Positions 48,589 to 58,284 of a stretch of DNA of 64,000 nt are shown one piece after another; the first letter of the stretch is position 1; each line of letters opens with the position of its first letter. Source of the stretch: Jiella soli (GTDB taxonomy: Bacteria; Pseudomonadota; Alphaproteobacteria; Rhizobiales; Rhizobiaceae). Under the pieces are notes generated by a model. The model was not told the origin of the DNA and did no database searches. It saw only the letters and a program-made list of their open reading frames with translations. A program made the position numbers and the translations under genes. The stretch lies in contig NZ_JAJAVB010000002.1 in NCBI RefSeq assembly GCF_020615385.1, positions 62,001 to 126,000 on the forward strand, read 5' to 3'.

Positions 48589-50568
48589 TCAGAAAACGAA
48601 GTCGCCGCTGTCGACCGCGTTCTCGGAGACCCCGTAGAGGGTCAGGCTGCCGCCCTGCCCGAGCGAGATCACGGCATTGCCGTCGGCGTCTTCCCCGATG
48701 GTCAGGTCGGTGAAGCTCGCCACTCCGCTCGCCGAAAGATCGAGCTTGTCCACGCCATGCTCGAAGCCGAAGACAACGTCGCTCCCGTTGCTCGCCGAGG
48801 CGTGGTAGACGTCCGCGACGCCGTCAGGGGTACCGAGATAGATGACGTCGTTGCCGGACCCGCCGAAGATCGCGTCGGTGCCGGATCCCGCGAACACGGT
48901 GTCATCGCCGCCACCGGTGAAGACGGTGTCATCGCCGGCACCAGCGGCGATCTGGTCGGATCCCCCGCCGCCGCCCATCGCGTCGTCGCCGGAACCGGCG
49001 ACGACCGTATCGGCGCCCTCGCCGCCCCAGATCTCGTCGTTGTCCTGACCGCCGAATGCGAGATCGTCGTCGTCTCCCGACACGATCGTGTCCGATCCTG
49101 CAGCGCCGAAGAGGCTGTCCATTCCCTGGTTGCCGGCGAGCGAATCATCTCCCAGCCCGCCCGCTATCGCATCATTGCCGGCATCGCCGGAAATCGTGTC
49201 GTTTCCGCTACCGCCGGCGATGACGTCGTTGTCGTCGCCGCCACCGATCGAATCGTTGCCGGAACCGCCGGTGATGGAGTCGTCGCCCGCGCCGCCGGAA
49301 ACGCTGTCGTCGCTGTCGCCGGCATCCATCACATTGCCGAGCGAATTGCCGCTCAGGACGTCCTGCCCGCTATTACCGGGAATGCTGACCGGCGGCTGCG
49401 GCGTCGGGCTCGGCGGCGAGGCCACGGTAAAGTCGAGTTCGGTGGCGGTCGAGATGCCGGCGAAGTCGTTGCCGGCAAGATCCTCGATCGCGCCGGCGTC
49501 GACGGTGACGTGGTAGTGCGCGCCTGCCGTCAGATCGGCGGAGGGATCAATGGTGACGGTCTTTCCGGAGATGGTCACCTGCGCGTCGGTGACGGAAATC
49601 ACCTTCTGGTCCGTCGGGTTGGCGTCGTTCGTGAGGGTGATGTTGCCCGTACCTGCCTGGACGTCCTTGTCGAAGGTCAGAACGACGTCGGCGTTCTTGG
49701 CAACACTCGATGCACCGTCCGTCGGAACCGCGGAAACAAGCACCGGCGGCGGCGAGGCTACGGTGAAGTCAAGTTCGGTGGTGGTCGAGATGCCGGCGAA
49801 GTCGTTGCCGGCAAGATCCTCGATCGCGCCGGCGTCGACGGTGACGTGGTAGTGCGCGCCGGCCGTCAGATCGGCGGAGGGATCAATGGTGACGGTCTTT
49901 CCGGAGATGGTCACCTGCGCGTCGGTGACGGAAATCACCTTCTGGTCCGTCGGGTTGGCGTCGTTCGTGAGGGTGATGTTGCCCGTGCCTGCCTTCACAT
50001 CCTCGTCGAAGGTCAGGACGATGTCGGCATTCTTGGCCACGCTCGCCGCACCGTCTGCCGGGACCGCCGAAGTCAACGTCGGCGCGGTCGTATCCGCGCC
50101 GCCGACGGAGATGGCGCCAAAAACGTCCGCGTCGAAGTAGAAGGGACCGCCGGAATTGTTCAGATACTGAAGAACAATGCCGTGAACGCCCGTGAAGTTC
50201 AGAACGACATCCTGAGATGCAAAGGACTGTTCGACATCGACCTGCGATGTCCAGAATACAACCTGACTGGTCGTGATATTACCGTCTGCATCAAGTCCAC
50301 ACACACCGATCCCGTCCGACGCGCCCCCGGTATCGGCGACATGAAGGCTGGAAATGTCGAATGCAGAATTGTCGCTTGCCTTGATAACGACGTTGTAGCT
50401 ATCGATGGCACTACGGAAAGCAGAAAAATACGTTCCAGAGAAACCAGACGCGGTATCATTGGTATCCGCCGAGCCACTGGGAAAAACGGTGATCGCTGCG
50501 TCGCCCGTGCTCTCGCCTTGGCTGCTCGGCACGACTTCAACGGTCACATTCGTTACTGAGGGTACCAT
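48589..50568 (-). CDS. Secreted RTX protein with duplicated Ig-like (SwmB/Big_5) domains
   Basis: 659 residues, no Sec signal. N-terminal 160 residues: beta domain with aromatic strands. Two Ig-like domains (about 165-277 and 278-390, TLTSAVPADGAASVAKNAD type) are nearly identical. Then about 20 calcium-binding nonapeptides (GGSGNDSIGGGDDND, GGGDDTVFAGSGTD) and a C-terminal domain ending DSGDFVF, the usual type I secretion signal region. It would be exported and fold outside with calcium; an adhesin or matrix role is likely. No transporter genes are adjacent. Confidence 0.88.
   Translation of the reverse strand: MVPSVTNVTVEVVPSSQGESTGDAAITVFPSGSADTNDTASGFSGTYFSAFRSAIDSYNVVIKASDNSAFDISSLHVADTGGASDGIGVCGLDADGNITTSQVVFWTSQVDVEQSFASQDVVLNFTGVHGIVLQYLNNSGGPFYFDADVFGAISVGGADTTAPTLTSAVPADGAASVAKNADIVLTFDEDVKAGTGNITLTNDANPTDQKVISVTDAQVTISGKTVTIDPSADLTAGAHYHVTVDAGAIEDLAGNDFAGISTTTELDFTVASPPPVLVSAVPTDGASSVAKNADVVLTFDKDVQAGTGNITLTNDANPTDQKVISVTDAQVTISGKTVTIDPSADLTAGAHYHVTVDAGAIEDLAGNDFAGISTATELDFTVASPPSPTPQPPVSIPGNSGQDVLSGNSLGNVMDAGDSDDSVSGGAGDDSITGGSGNDSIGGGDDNDVIAGGSGNDTISGDAGNDAIAGGLGDDSLAGNQGMDSLFGAAGSDTIVSGDDDDLAFGGQDNDEIWGGEGADTVVAGSGDDAMGGGGGSDQIAAGAGDDTVFTGGGDDTVFAGSGTDAIFGGSGNDVIYLGTPDGVADVYHASASNGSDVVFGFEHGVDKLDLSASGVASFTDLTIGEDADGNAVISLGQGGSLTLYGVSENAVDSGDFVF
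49421..50076. repeat. Near-identical direct repeat within the RTX gene, period 336 bp
   Basis: Two copies (about 49,421-49,740 and 49,757-50,076) encode the Ig-like domains. Long stretches are base-for-base equal, with differences mainly at the edges. Period 336 is a multiple of three, so recombination would add or remove whole domains. Confidence 0.85.
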
Positions 50569-50914
50569 GTCATGATTCCAGTTCGTGCGCGCGGCATGGT
50601 CGCCGCGTGCATCGCGTTGAAGAAGTTTTCAGTGAGTTCGAAAGGCCTTTGCTCACTCAGTAGACGGCGAGTCTTGCTGGAGGCTTAACGACCTGAAACG
50701 GAAGCGATTTCTGCTGTTGAAAAGCGAAGGTCGCAAGCGATTCAAGCGGGGAAGCGCTCTTCGACCTTGCGAGGTGAGGCCGGCGACCTCATGGGAACAG
50801 AATCGTCCCCTCCCAGCCGCAGGACGTTCCGTCGCGCTTCGTCAGGCTTGCATCCGGCCGCAAAGCTGATTCATTGAGAACGAAACGCGAATCAGCATCG
50901 GACGAACGGGTCGC
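50569..50914. other. Intergenic region between RTX and pdeM genes
   Basis: 346 bases, with no ORF that looks coding. It carries the divergent promoters of the two genes, but I see no clear -35/-10 pair, hairpin or repeat. Confidence 0.5.
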
Positions 50915-51634
50915 ATGAACGCTCTGGCGCGGCGGATGGAACGAAACGAGGCGCCGGCGCAGGAGACGGTGCTTGCCGGGATGCACGTCGTCTGTGACCC
51001 ATCCGGAACCCTCTACGCCCCCTCGGACGATCTCCTGGTCGTCTCGGACCTGCATTTGGAGAAGGGTGCGGCCTTCGCGCGGCGGGGCATGCTGCTGCCG
51101 CCCTACGATACGGCGGCGACGCTCGCCCTTCTGGAGGCGGCGCTCGTCCGCTACCGGCCGCGGAGCGTCGTCTGCCTCGGCGATTCCTTCCACGACCGGA
51201 CCGGCGCGGCGCTTATGCCGGCGATCTTTCGCGAGCCGCTACAGGCGATGATGCGCAGGCGCGACTGGATCTGGATTGCCGGCAACCACGATCCCGAGCC
51301 GCCGACAGGCCTCGGCGGCGAGACTCACGCCGAGATCGCCGTGGGAGCGCTGACCCTGCGGCACGAGCCGCGGCCGGGAGCGGTGTCGGGCGAGGTCGCC
51401 GGCCATCTCCACCCGGTGGCCAAGGTCTCCGGACGCGGCCGGTCGGTTCGCAGCGCCTGTTTCGCGACGGACGGGCGGCGGATGATTCTGCCGTCCTTCG
51501 GCGTGACGACCGGCGGCCTCAACGTGCTCGACAGGGCGTTTCACGGGCTGTTCGAAGTGGCACGCGCCAAGGCTTATGTGATCGGCCGGGCGCGAATCTA
51601 TCCGATCCCCTTCGCGGGTCTGTGCGCCGGCTGA
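50915..51634 (+). CDS. pdeM: Ligase-associated DNA damage response endonuclease PdeM
   Basis: 239 residues. Metallophosphatase motifs in order: SDLHLEKG, GDSFHD, GNHDPEP, and GHLHPVAKV near residue 168. The short insert and the LDRAFHGLF C-terminal part fit the PdeM family. It belongs to a DNA repair set with a ligase and a helicase-like Lhr protein; those partner genes are not next to it here. ATG with no clear ribosome site. Confidence 0.88.
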   Translation: MNALARRMERNEAPAQETVLAGMHVVCDPSGTLYAPSDDLLVVSDLHLEKGAAFARRGMLLPPYDTAATLALLEAALVRYRPRSVVCLGDSFHDRTGAALMPAIFREPLQAMMRRRDWIWIAGNHDPEPPTGLGGETHAEIAVGALTLRHEPRPGAVSGEVAGHLHPVAKVSGRGRSVRSACFATDGRRMILPSFGVTTGGLNVLDRAFHGLFEVARAKAYVIGRARIYPIPFAGLCAG

Positions 51635-51689
51635 GGGCCGCTCGAGTCTTTCTCGGGCCGGCGATCCGGGCCAGGCAGAGGGGCAGCGC

Positions 51690-52223
51690 TCAGGCGTAGA
51701 TCGCGGCGAAGGCGGCGAGCTGGCAGAGCACGACGACCACCGTCAGCACCAGCCGCAGCCGCCCGAACCAGCCCGGCAGATGGCCGCTTCGCGCGGAGGC
51801 GGCGTCCCACGCGCCCTGCAGGGCAAAGGCTGCGGCAAAGCCGGCGAACGCCCATGGGCTCGGCACGAAGAGCAGGATCCAGCCGGCGAGCGACGAGAGG
51901 ACCGAGACGACCAGCACCCGTCGGCGCTGGTGCTGGGGCGACAGGGCGAAGCCCCAGCGTATTCCGCCGAGAAAGGAGAGGATGGCCGCCGAATAGCCGG
52001 AGAGGCCGAGGACGAGCTGGCCGAAGGCGATGAAGTCGCGGCCCGCCCAGGCGAGCACGGCCGCCATCAGCACGAAGGGTGTCAGCCCGGCGAGGCCGAG
52101 CGTCCATGCGGTCCGCGTCAGCGCGGCCCCGTGCGAGCTCCTCCGGCCCTGAGCGCTTGGCTCCACTTGCGGACCGGCGGTCTCCGACGATCTGTCTGCA
52201 TCGATGGTCATGTGATCCGACAT
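51690..52223 (-). CDS. DUF3429 inner membrane protein
   Basis: 177 residues. After a polar N-terminus of 40 residues come five hydrophobic helices, with LGLSGYSAAILSFLGGIRWGFALSP as the DUF3429 hallmark. The start at MSDHMTIDA is preferred; the longer reading adds a low-complexity lead. Function unknown, conserved in alphaproteobacteria. Confidence 0.82.
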   Translation of the reverse strand: MSDHMTIDADRSSETAGPQVEPSAQGRRSSHGAALTRTAWTLGLAGLTPFVLMAAVLAWAGRDFIAFGQLVLGLSGYSAAILSFLGGIRWGFALSPQHQRRRVLVVSVLSSLAGWILLFVPSPWAFAGFAAAFALQGAWDAASARSGHLPGWFGRLRLVLTVVVVLCQLAAFAAIYA

Positions 52224-52279
52224 AGGTTTCGACGCCCCGATGGGGATGCGGCCGGCGGGGCACCTGCCCCGATCCGCGA

Positions 52280-53122
52280 TCAATCCCGCTTGAAGACCAG
52301 CCGGCCGAACCAGCCGGTGAAAATCGCCAAAGCGACGGCGAACAGGCCGTAGAGGACGCCGTTGCGGGCCGCCGCGTCGCTGATGAAGCTCTCGAACCCG
52401 GTCTTCACCACGATCAGCGGCTCGGAATCCTCCCGGATGAACACCCCGTTCCGGAACAGGTAGGCGCGTGCCGTATGCCGGCCGACCGGCAGGTCCGCGG
52501 GAAGCTGCAGGTCCGCCCGGAAGAGCGTCGGGCTAACGAATTCGACCGTGCCGATCGTCTGGTTGTAGAGCCCGCTGGACTGACGTATGCGGCGGAGCGC
52601 GGTCGCGAACTCGTCCTGGTTGGCCCGCTGCGGCGACTGCGGAAGGTCCTTGCCGCCAGGACCCTTGGCGAAAGTGGACAGCTGCAGGTCGTCGATGCCG
52701 ATCGACAGTCGCATGCGCAGGTCGTCGCGCGTGATGTCGCCGAGCGGCCGCGTCGCGGCGAGCGCATAGGAGGCAGGCGCCGCGTTGAAGCTCTCCGAAC
52801 TGCGGTTGATCCAGATGCCGAGCGTGCGCTCCTTGCGGCGCACCACCACGGGCCGGCGCGGCCCCATCAGGACAACGACGATATCGTAACGCTGCTGCCT
52901 GAGGATCTGCGGATCGGCATTGTCCAGGGCGCCGAAGACGACGAGACGCGTGCCGCTGAAATCGGACGTGATGCCGATGCGATCGGTCGACAGCCCGATC
53001 TCGAAGGTCTCCTCCATCGCAGGCTGCGCGAAAGCCGAGAGCGCCGAGAGGACCAGAGCGAGACCTCCGGCGGCAATCCGTGCGGCGCCGGCGCCGCCCG
53101 CGCGCTTCCACCCCGCCCTCAC
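52280..53122 (-). CDS. TIGR02186 family membrane-anchored protein
   Basis: 280 residues with a signal peptide (to about residue 33, ALSAFA), a periplasmic beta domain (EETFEIGLSTDRIGITSDFSGTRLVVFGAL) and a C-terminal membrane helix (GVLYGLFAVALAIFTGWFGRL). This family is nearly always encoded next to a TauE/SafE exporter, as here; the GTG start overlaps the exporter stop (GTGA). It probably works with the exporter. Confidence 0.88.
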   Translation of the reverse strand: MRAGWKRAGGAGAARIAAGGLALVLSALSAFAQPAMEETFEIGLSTDRIGITSDFSGTRLVVFGALDNADPQILRQQRYDIVVVLMGPRRPVVVRRKERTLGIWINRSSESFNAAPASYALAATRPLGDITRDDLRMRLSIGIDDLQLSTFAKGPGGKDLPQSPQRANQDEFATALRRIRQSSGLYNQTIGTVEFVSPTLFRADLQLPADLPVGRHTARAYLFRNGVFIREDSEPLIVVKTGFESFISDAAARNGVLYGLFAVALAIFTGWFGRLVFKRD

Positions 53123-54048
53123 CCGATCTCTCCGCTCGGCAGCGTGATCGAATAGGGCTCGTTCGGGGTGAGCACGAGTTCGACCCCCAGCCGGATGCCG
53201 ACCGCCAGAACCAGGAGGGCGAGAAGCGCCCTCAGCTGGTCGCCGCGCAGCTTGCGCCCCGCCTCGGCCCCGAACTGCGCCCCGACGACGCCGCCGATCA
53301 TCAGGAGGAAGGCGAGCACGACGTCGATCGTGCCGTTGGTCGCGGCCTGCAGGACCGTGGTCACCGCCGCTGTGAAGATGATCTGAAACAGCGAGGTCCC
53401 GATGACGACATTGGTCGGGACCCGCAGGAGATAGATCATCGCCGGGACCATGATGAAGCCGCCGCCGACGCCCATGATCGCGGCGAGGACGCCGATCAGG
53501 AGACCGAGGCCGAGGACCGGGATGACCGAAACGTACAGCTTGGAGCGCTGGAAGCGCATCTTCAGCGGAAGCCCGTGGACCCAGTTGTGCTGGCCCGAGC
53601 GGCGCACTTCACCGGATCCGCCGTCCGACCGCTTCAGCATCGACTGCAGGCTTTCCACCAGCATCAGTCCGCCGACGCCGCCGAGAAACAGGACGTAGAG
53701 CAGCGAGACGACGAGATCGAGCTGGCCCATCCGGCGCAGCGCCGTGAACAGGGCGACGCCGGCGACCGAGCCGACCGCGCCGCCGATCAGGAGGACCGTT
53801 CCGAGCTTGAGATCGACTGTGCCGCGCTTGTAGTGCGCGAGCGCTCCCGAGAAGGAGGCCGCGATCACCTGGTTGGCGCCGGTCGCGACCGCGACCGCAG
53901 GCGGTATGTTGTAGAAGATCAGGAGCGGCGTGATCAGGAAGCCGCCGCCGACCCCGAACAGGCCCGACAGGAATCCGACCGCGGCGCCCATGCCGATCAG
54001 CACGAAGACGTTGACCGAGATTTCCGCAATCGGGAGATAGAGGTTCAC
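53119..54048 (-). CDS. TSUP (TauE/SafE) family sulfite exporter-like permease
   Basis: 309 residues with eight hydrophobic helices in two halves. Family signatures: GFLSGLFGVGGGFLITPLL near residue 24 and the matching AIMGVGGGFIMVPAMIYLL in the second half, and VIGTSLFQ. Exports sulfite or organosulfur anions in known members; the substrate here is not shown. Upstream partner of the TIGR02186 protein. Confidence 0.92.
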   Translation of the reverse strand: MNLYLPIAEISVNVFVLIGMGAAVGFLSGLFGVGGGFLITPLLIFYNIPPAVAVATGANQVIAASFSGALAHYKRGTVDLKLGTVLLIGGAVGSVAGVALFTALRRMGQLDLVVSLLYVLFLGGVGGLMLVESLQSMLKRSDGGSGEVRRSGQHNWVHGLPLKMRFQRSKLYVSVIPVLGLGLLIGVLAAIMGVGGGFIMVPAMIYLLRVPTNVVIGTSLFQIIFTAAVTTVLQAATNGTIDVVLAFLLMIGGVVGAQFGAEAGRKLRGDQLRALLALLVLAVGIRLGVELVLTPNEPYSITLPSGEIG

Positions 54049-54081
54049 GTGCGGCCGGACTGCGGATTGGAGCGAGCGGGA

Positions 54082-54118
54082 ACGAAAACGGGGTTCGAAC
54101 CGTCTTGGCCCGAACCCC
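54082..54118 (-). terminator. Rho-independent terminator after podJ
   Basis: On the minus strand GGGGTTCG and CGAACCCC pair over a 13-base loop and are followed by GTTTTCG. It lies about 30 bases after the podJ stop. Confidence 0.6.
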
Positions 54119-54146
54119 CGCCCCTGTCAAACGCGTTTGTCGCCGC

Positions 54147-57100
54147 TCAGCCGTCCTTGTGCGCCAGGAGGGCGCGGATCAGCGTCTCGTCGATCTTTCC
54201 GTCGGCGGCAAGGCCCTGGTCGGTCTGGAACTTCTTGATCGCCTCGGTGGTGTTCGTCCCGACCACGCCGTCGGGCGCACCGGGGTCGTAGCCGAGCTTG
54301 ATCAGGATCGCCTGGATGTTGCGGATCGCCCGGGTCATGTCGACCGAGGAGGTCTTCACGGGTTCGGCGGGCGAGCCCTGCCACTCCTTGGGAATGTCGA
54401 CCGTGTTAACCGCCTCGTCCCGGGCCTTCGGCTGGAAGGCCGCGACGTCGGCCTCGGCGGCCTTGAGCTGATCGGCGGTCAGACCCTTCTTGATCTCGTC
54501 GCGCTTGGATGCCGCATCCTTGTCGCCGGCCGCGGCGACGACCGAGAACCATTTGTAGGACTGGCCGAGATCCTGTTCGACGCCGGCTCCGCGCGCATAG
54601 AGGATGCCGAGATTGTACTGGCTGTCGGTCATGCCGTACTGGGCGGCCTGCTTGAACCAGTCGGCGGCCTTCTCCGGCTGGGACTTGCCGTCAACGCCCG
54701 TGGCATAGAGGACGGCGAGGTTGTGCATCGCGCGGACATTGCCCTGACTTGCAGCCGCGAGATAGTTGTCGCGCGCCTTGCTCGTGTCGCGTGCAACGCC
54801 GTTGCCCTTTTCGTAGAGCGTGCCGAGGCTGTATTCGGCGGGCGCGAAATCGCGCTGTGCGGCGAGCGTGAACCACCGCGCGGCCGCCTCGGCGTCCGGG
54901 GCGGCGCCATGGCCCTCCATCAGCCTCAGGCCGATCTCGAACAGGGCCTTGGGATCGCCGGCCTCGGCGGCATCGGCGAGCGCCTTCGAGGCGAGCCCCT
55001 CCGGCACCGACGGAATGCCGACGGCCGCAAGCGTCGGCGCATCGGACGCCTGGCCCGCGCGTTGGGCAGCCTCGCCCGCTTCCCGCACGCGCTCTGCCTC
55101 GCCGGCCGGCGCGGCGGATGCGACGTCGGACTGCATCTCGGTCGGGGCCGCCGGAACCTCGGTCGGGTCCGCCGGCATCGACTGCGGCATGGCAACGCCC
55201 GGAACCGCACTCGCGACTTCCGGCATCGGATCTGCCGGAGGCCCGGACTGGAGCGCAGCTGCAGGCATGGACGGCTCGGCGGCAACGCCCGTGGCAGACG
55301 GGTCGGCGGCATCCTGCGCGGCGGAGGTTTCGGCTCCCGCGATGCCCACGGGCTCGGTGGCGGCCGGCCCGCCATTCGCGGTCTCGACGCGCGGCGCGGA
55401 GGACTTCAGCGAAGCGCTCATCATCTGCGCGGCCGGGAGGGCGGCGAGCGCCAGGAGGACAGCGCCGATCGCCATCAGGATCGGCTTGCGACGCCGGGTA
55501 ACGATGTCGAGCAGGCTCGCCTTGCCGTCTTCCTTGTCGGCCGCAGGCGCGTTTCGAAGAGAGTCGGCCTCGGCCGCCGCAGCCATCGCCGCGCGGCGGG
55601 CGGCGGCGATGAAATCGGCCTTGCCGGCATCCTGTTCGGCCTGGCTGCGTCCGGCCTGCTGGGCGCGCACCCGCTCGAGCAGGGAGGTGATGTCTGGCGC
55701 GCCGGAACCGATCGCCAGCGGCCGGTTGGCTTCACGCGTTTCGAGAACTTCGGCAGCGTCGAGGGCCGGGGTCTCGTCCTGGCCGAAGGCGGGATCCTCA
55801 CCACGGGGGCGCTCCAGCGGCGGCTCGTCCCATCGGCTGGCCACACCCACACCCACACCCACACCCGCGGCGGCGGCGGCGGCCACGGGCTTCTGCTTGC
55901 GCGCCATGGTGCGCGAGAGGATGCCGCGCAGGCCCTTGCCGGCCGCGGCATCGGTGTCGTCGTCCGCCTCGACCGCGACGCTCGCCGCCGGACCGGATCT
56001 GGGCGCCTGCGGGTTGAAGAGATCGGTTTCGATCCGGCCGATGCGATCGACGAGCTGCAGCAGCGTCTTGTGGACGGTCTCGAAGAACTCCTGGCTCTGC
56101 TCGCCCTTTTCCCGCGACAGCGCCTCGAGCGCACGCAGGTCCTGCGACAGTTCCGCGACATGGCCGCCATAGCGCGTGTCGCCGCTCTCCAGCATCTGGC
56201 GAACCGCCTCGTCGGCGGCGGCGCGGGCGGAGGCGAGGATGGCGTCGCGCCCCTCGTCGAGACGCTGCTCGATCGATGCGAGGCGCCGTTCGACGTCGGG
56301 GTCGGTCGCGGCGGCCTGAAGGCCCCCTTCGCCGATCCGGTCCGACAGCCGCGAGATCTGCGCTTCCAGCGTCCGCACCAGGTCGTGGTCGACACGCGCG
56401 CCGGCGGTCTCCTCGATGCGCGCCGCCAGCGCCTGCAGCCGGCCTTCGATGGCCAGCGCCTCCGCGGAGGGCGCTTCGCCGAGGCTCATCAGCGAGTCGA
56501 GCTGCGTGGCAAATCCTTCCAGCCGCTCGTTCAGCGCCTGCGCGGCGGGATTGGCTGCCAGCGCTTCGATCCGGTCCGCAAGGTCGGCAATGCGCGCCGA
56601 CATCGCCTCGCCGTCATCGCCCCGACCGATCTCGTCGACACGGGCGGACAGCGCCTGAAGCCGCGCCTCGACCCGTTCGACCGGGCTGAGATCGACGGCG
56701 GAGGCCGGCCGGTGGGCCGCCGCCACGATGGCGCGGGAGATCTCGTCGAGCCGCTCCTCCAGCAGCACGAAATGATCGACGTCATGATTTTCCTGCTGAC
56801 GCCGGGCGAGTGCCTCGATCCCCACGGCGAGCGCATGGATGCGCTCCTCCAGCGGCTGGATGGCGAGCGTCTCGGGAAGGCGCGACAGGGACTGTTCGAG
56901 ATTGGCCATGCGCGAGGCCATCGCCTCGATCTTGGTCTCGAGCTCGCGCGATGCGAAGCGTTCGTCGAGCGAGCCCCAGCGCTCCTCGACCGCGCGCACG
57001 GACTGCTCCGAGGCGAGCGTCTCGAGCTTTTCGCGCAGGCTGTTCATCTCAGACTTCAGGAGTTCGGAGAGCGGACCTTCCTCACCCTTGGGCGGCACGG

Positions 57101-58022
57101 CCATGTAGCGCGTCTCGAACTCGTCCCAGCGCCGCTCGACCGCCTTCACCTGCTCCTCGCTGGCAAGCGTTCCGAGGGAGGTCCGCAGGCGCTCGAGTTC
57201 GACCTTGATATCGCGCTTGACCTGGACGTCTTCCGCCTTCTGGCCGGAGATCTCGCTCTCGAAGGCGTCCCATCTGCGTCCGACCGCCTGCACGCTTTCC
57301 TCGCGCGCCATCTGGCCGACCAGATCGCGCATCGCCTCGAGTTCGTTGCGCAGGGTCTGCACGGTGGCCTGATCGGCGCCGCTGTCGACCATCCGGGCGA
57401 GTCCGTCGTCGACGCGCGCGATCTCGGCACCGATGCGCTCGCTGCTCGCCCGCTCGGCGATCATCCTGCGCAGGTCGTCGACCGCGGAGCGCATGTCGTC
57501 GAAGCGGGGCTGGATGCTCCGGGCCATGTCGGCGCGCAATTCCTCGCGCAGGCGCTCGAGCTGCCGGGTGATGTCGGGGATGCGCTCGCCGCCCTCCGCC
57601 CGTTCATCGGGCCCGACCACGCGGACCGGTGCCGCAGACCGATAGCGCCGCGGCTGCGCCGCGGGCCGCCCGCCGCCGCCTGCCGCCACGCGCATCTCGC
57701 CGACTTCCATTTCGGCGACCGATCCTTCGTCATAGTCGTTCAGGGCGCGCTGGCGCATGACGATCTGCGAGACCGCTTCCGAGAGCGACTGCCGGGCCGG
57801 CCGCTCCACGGTTTCGGCCTCCAGGGGAGACGCGGCCTTCGCGGCGAAACCCTGCCGGGCTTCGGGCGGTCGGCGCGCGGTCTTTGCTGCCGACGATCGC
57901 GCGGAGGTCATGCGAGAGAGCCGGGCTTCGAGCTCCTCCAACGTGCGGCTGAGCGTGTCCAGGGATGACGCTTCCTCGGCCCCATGACGGCTGCCCGGCT
58001 GTTTTTCGCTTTGATCGGCCAT
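54147..58022 (-). CDS. podJ: PodJ-like cell polarity protein
   Basis: 1,291 residues; Agrobacterium PodJ is about 1,250. Layout: long N-terminal coiled coils (to about 700, many LEERLDEI and DEFETRY-type units), a Pro/Ala segment, one membrane helix near 900 (ILMAIGAVLLALAALPAAQMM), a periplasmic disordered stretch, three or four Sel1-type repeats (AAEAGDPKALFEIGLRLMEGHG, then AEYSLGTLYEKGNG), and a C-terminal peptidoglycan-binding domain (LIKLGYDPGAPDGVVG). PodJ marks the cell pole in alphaproteobacteria. ATG at MADQSEK is chosen. Confidence 0.9.
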   Translation of the reverse strand: MADQSEKQPGSRHGAEEASSLDTLSRTLEELEARLSRMTSARSSAAKTARRPPEARQGFAAKAASPLEAETVERPARQSLSEAVSQIVMRQRALNDYDEGSVAEMEVGEMRVAAGGGGRPAAQPRRYRSAAPVRVVGPDERAEGGERIPDITRQLERLREELRADMARSIQPRFDDMRSAVDDLRRMIAERASSERIGAEIARVDDGLARMVDSGADQATVQTLRNELEAMRDLVGQMAREESVQAVGRRWDAFESEISGQKAEDVQVKRDIKVELERLRTSLGTLASEEQVKAVERRWDEFETRYMAVPPKGEEGPLSELLKSEMNSLREKLETLASEQSVRAVEERWGSLDERFASRELETKIEAMASRMANLEQSLSRLPETLAIQPLEERIHALAVGIEALARRQQENHDVDHFVLLEERLDEISRAIVAAAHRPASAVDLSPVERVEARLQALSARVDEIGRGDDGEAMSARIADLADRIEALAANPAAQALNERLEGFATQLDSLMSLGEAPSAEALAIEGRLQALAARIEETAGARVDHDLVRTLEAQISRLSDRIGEGGLQAAATDPDVERRLASIEQRLDEGRDAILASARAAADEAVRQMLESGDTRYGGHVAELSQDLRALEALSREKGEQSQEFFETVHKTLLQLVDRIGRIETDLFNPQAPRSGPAASVAVEADDDTDAAAGKGLRGILSRTMARKQKPVAAAAAAGVGVGVGVASRWDEPPLERPRGEDPAFGQDETPALDAAEVLETREANRPLAIGSGAPDITSLLERVRAQQAGRSQAEQDAGKADFIAAARRAAMAAAAEADSLRNAPAADKEDGKASLLDIVTRRRKPILMAIGAVLLALAALPAAQMMSASLKSSAPRVETANGGPAATEPVGIAGAETSAAQDAADPSATGVAAEPSMPAAALQSGPPADPMPEVASAVPGVAMPQSMPADPTEVPAAPTEMQSDVASAAPAGEAERVREAGEAAQRAGQASDAPTLAAVGIPSVPEGLASKALADAAEAGDPKALFEIGLRLMEGHGAAPDAEAAARWFTLAAQRDFAPAEYSLGTLYEKGNGVARDTSKARDNYLAAASQGNVRAMHNLAVLYATGVDGKSQPEKAADWFKQAAQYGMTDSQYNLGILYARGAGVEQDLGQSYKWFSVVAAAGDKDAASKRDEIKKGLTADQLKAAEADVAAFQPKARDEAVNTVDIPKEWQGSPAEPVKTSSVDMTRAIRNIQAILIKLGYDPGAPDGVVGTNTTEAIKKFQTDQGLAADGKIDETLIRALLAHKDG
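55841..55864. repeat. Hexanucleotide repeat in podJ
   Basis: Four exact CCACAC units, encoding a Gly-Val run just after the cytoplasmic coiled-coil region. Unit length keeps the frame, so copy-number change would alter length by two residues per unit, not knock out the gene. Confidence 0.8.
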
Positions 58023-58284
58023 AGTCGTTTTCCCGGTCGGCTGGAGCCCGGCGAGCCCTGGTTCACTGCCCGTCCCACTCCATCTACCAATCCCGCAGTA
58101 TGGTGAACGATTGGTTAATCGCGGTAACGGATCATTAGCGATTAGCTGTGCAAGCCGGCCCGAAGCTGGAGACACTCATGCCGTTGCGTCTTGTAAGAGC
58201 CGCAATTCGATCGATATTCCTGTGAGATAGCGGCCGGCGACTCGGCACCCGCTCAATCAAGATTTGCCCCTAGGTCGGGCAGAT

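Noticed and set aside
54105-57968. 1,287-residue plus-strand frame over podJ
   Set aside because: Antisense shadow with unnatural composition; the minus-strand gene has full PodJ architecture.
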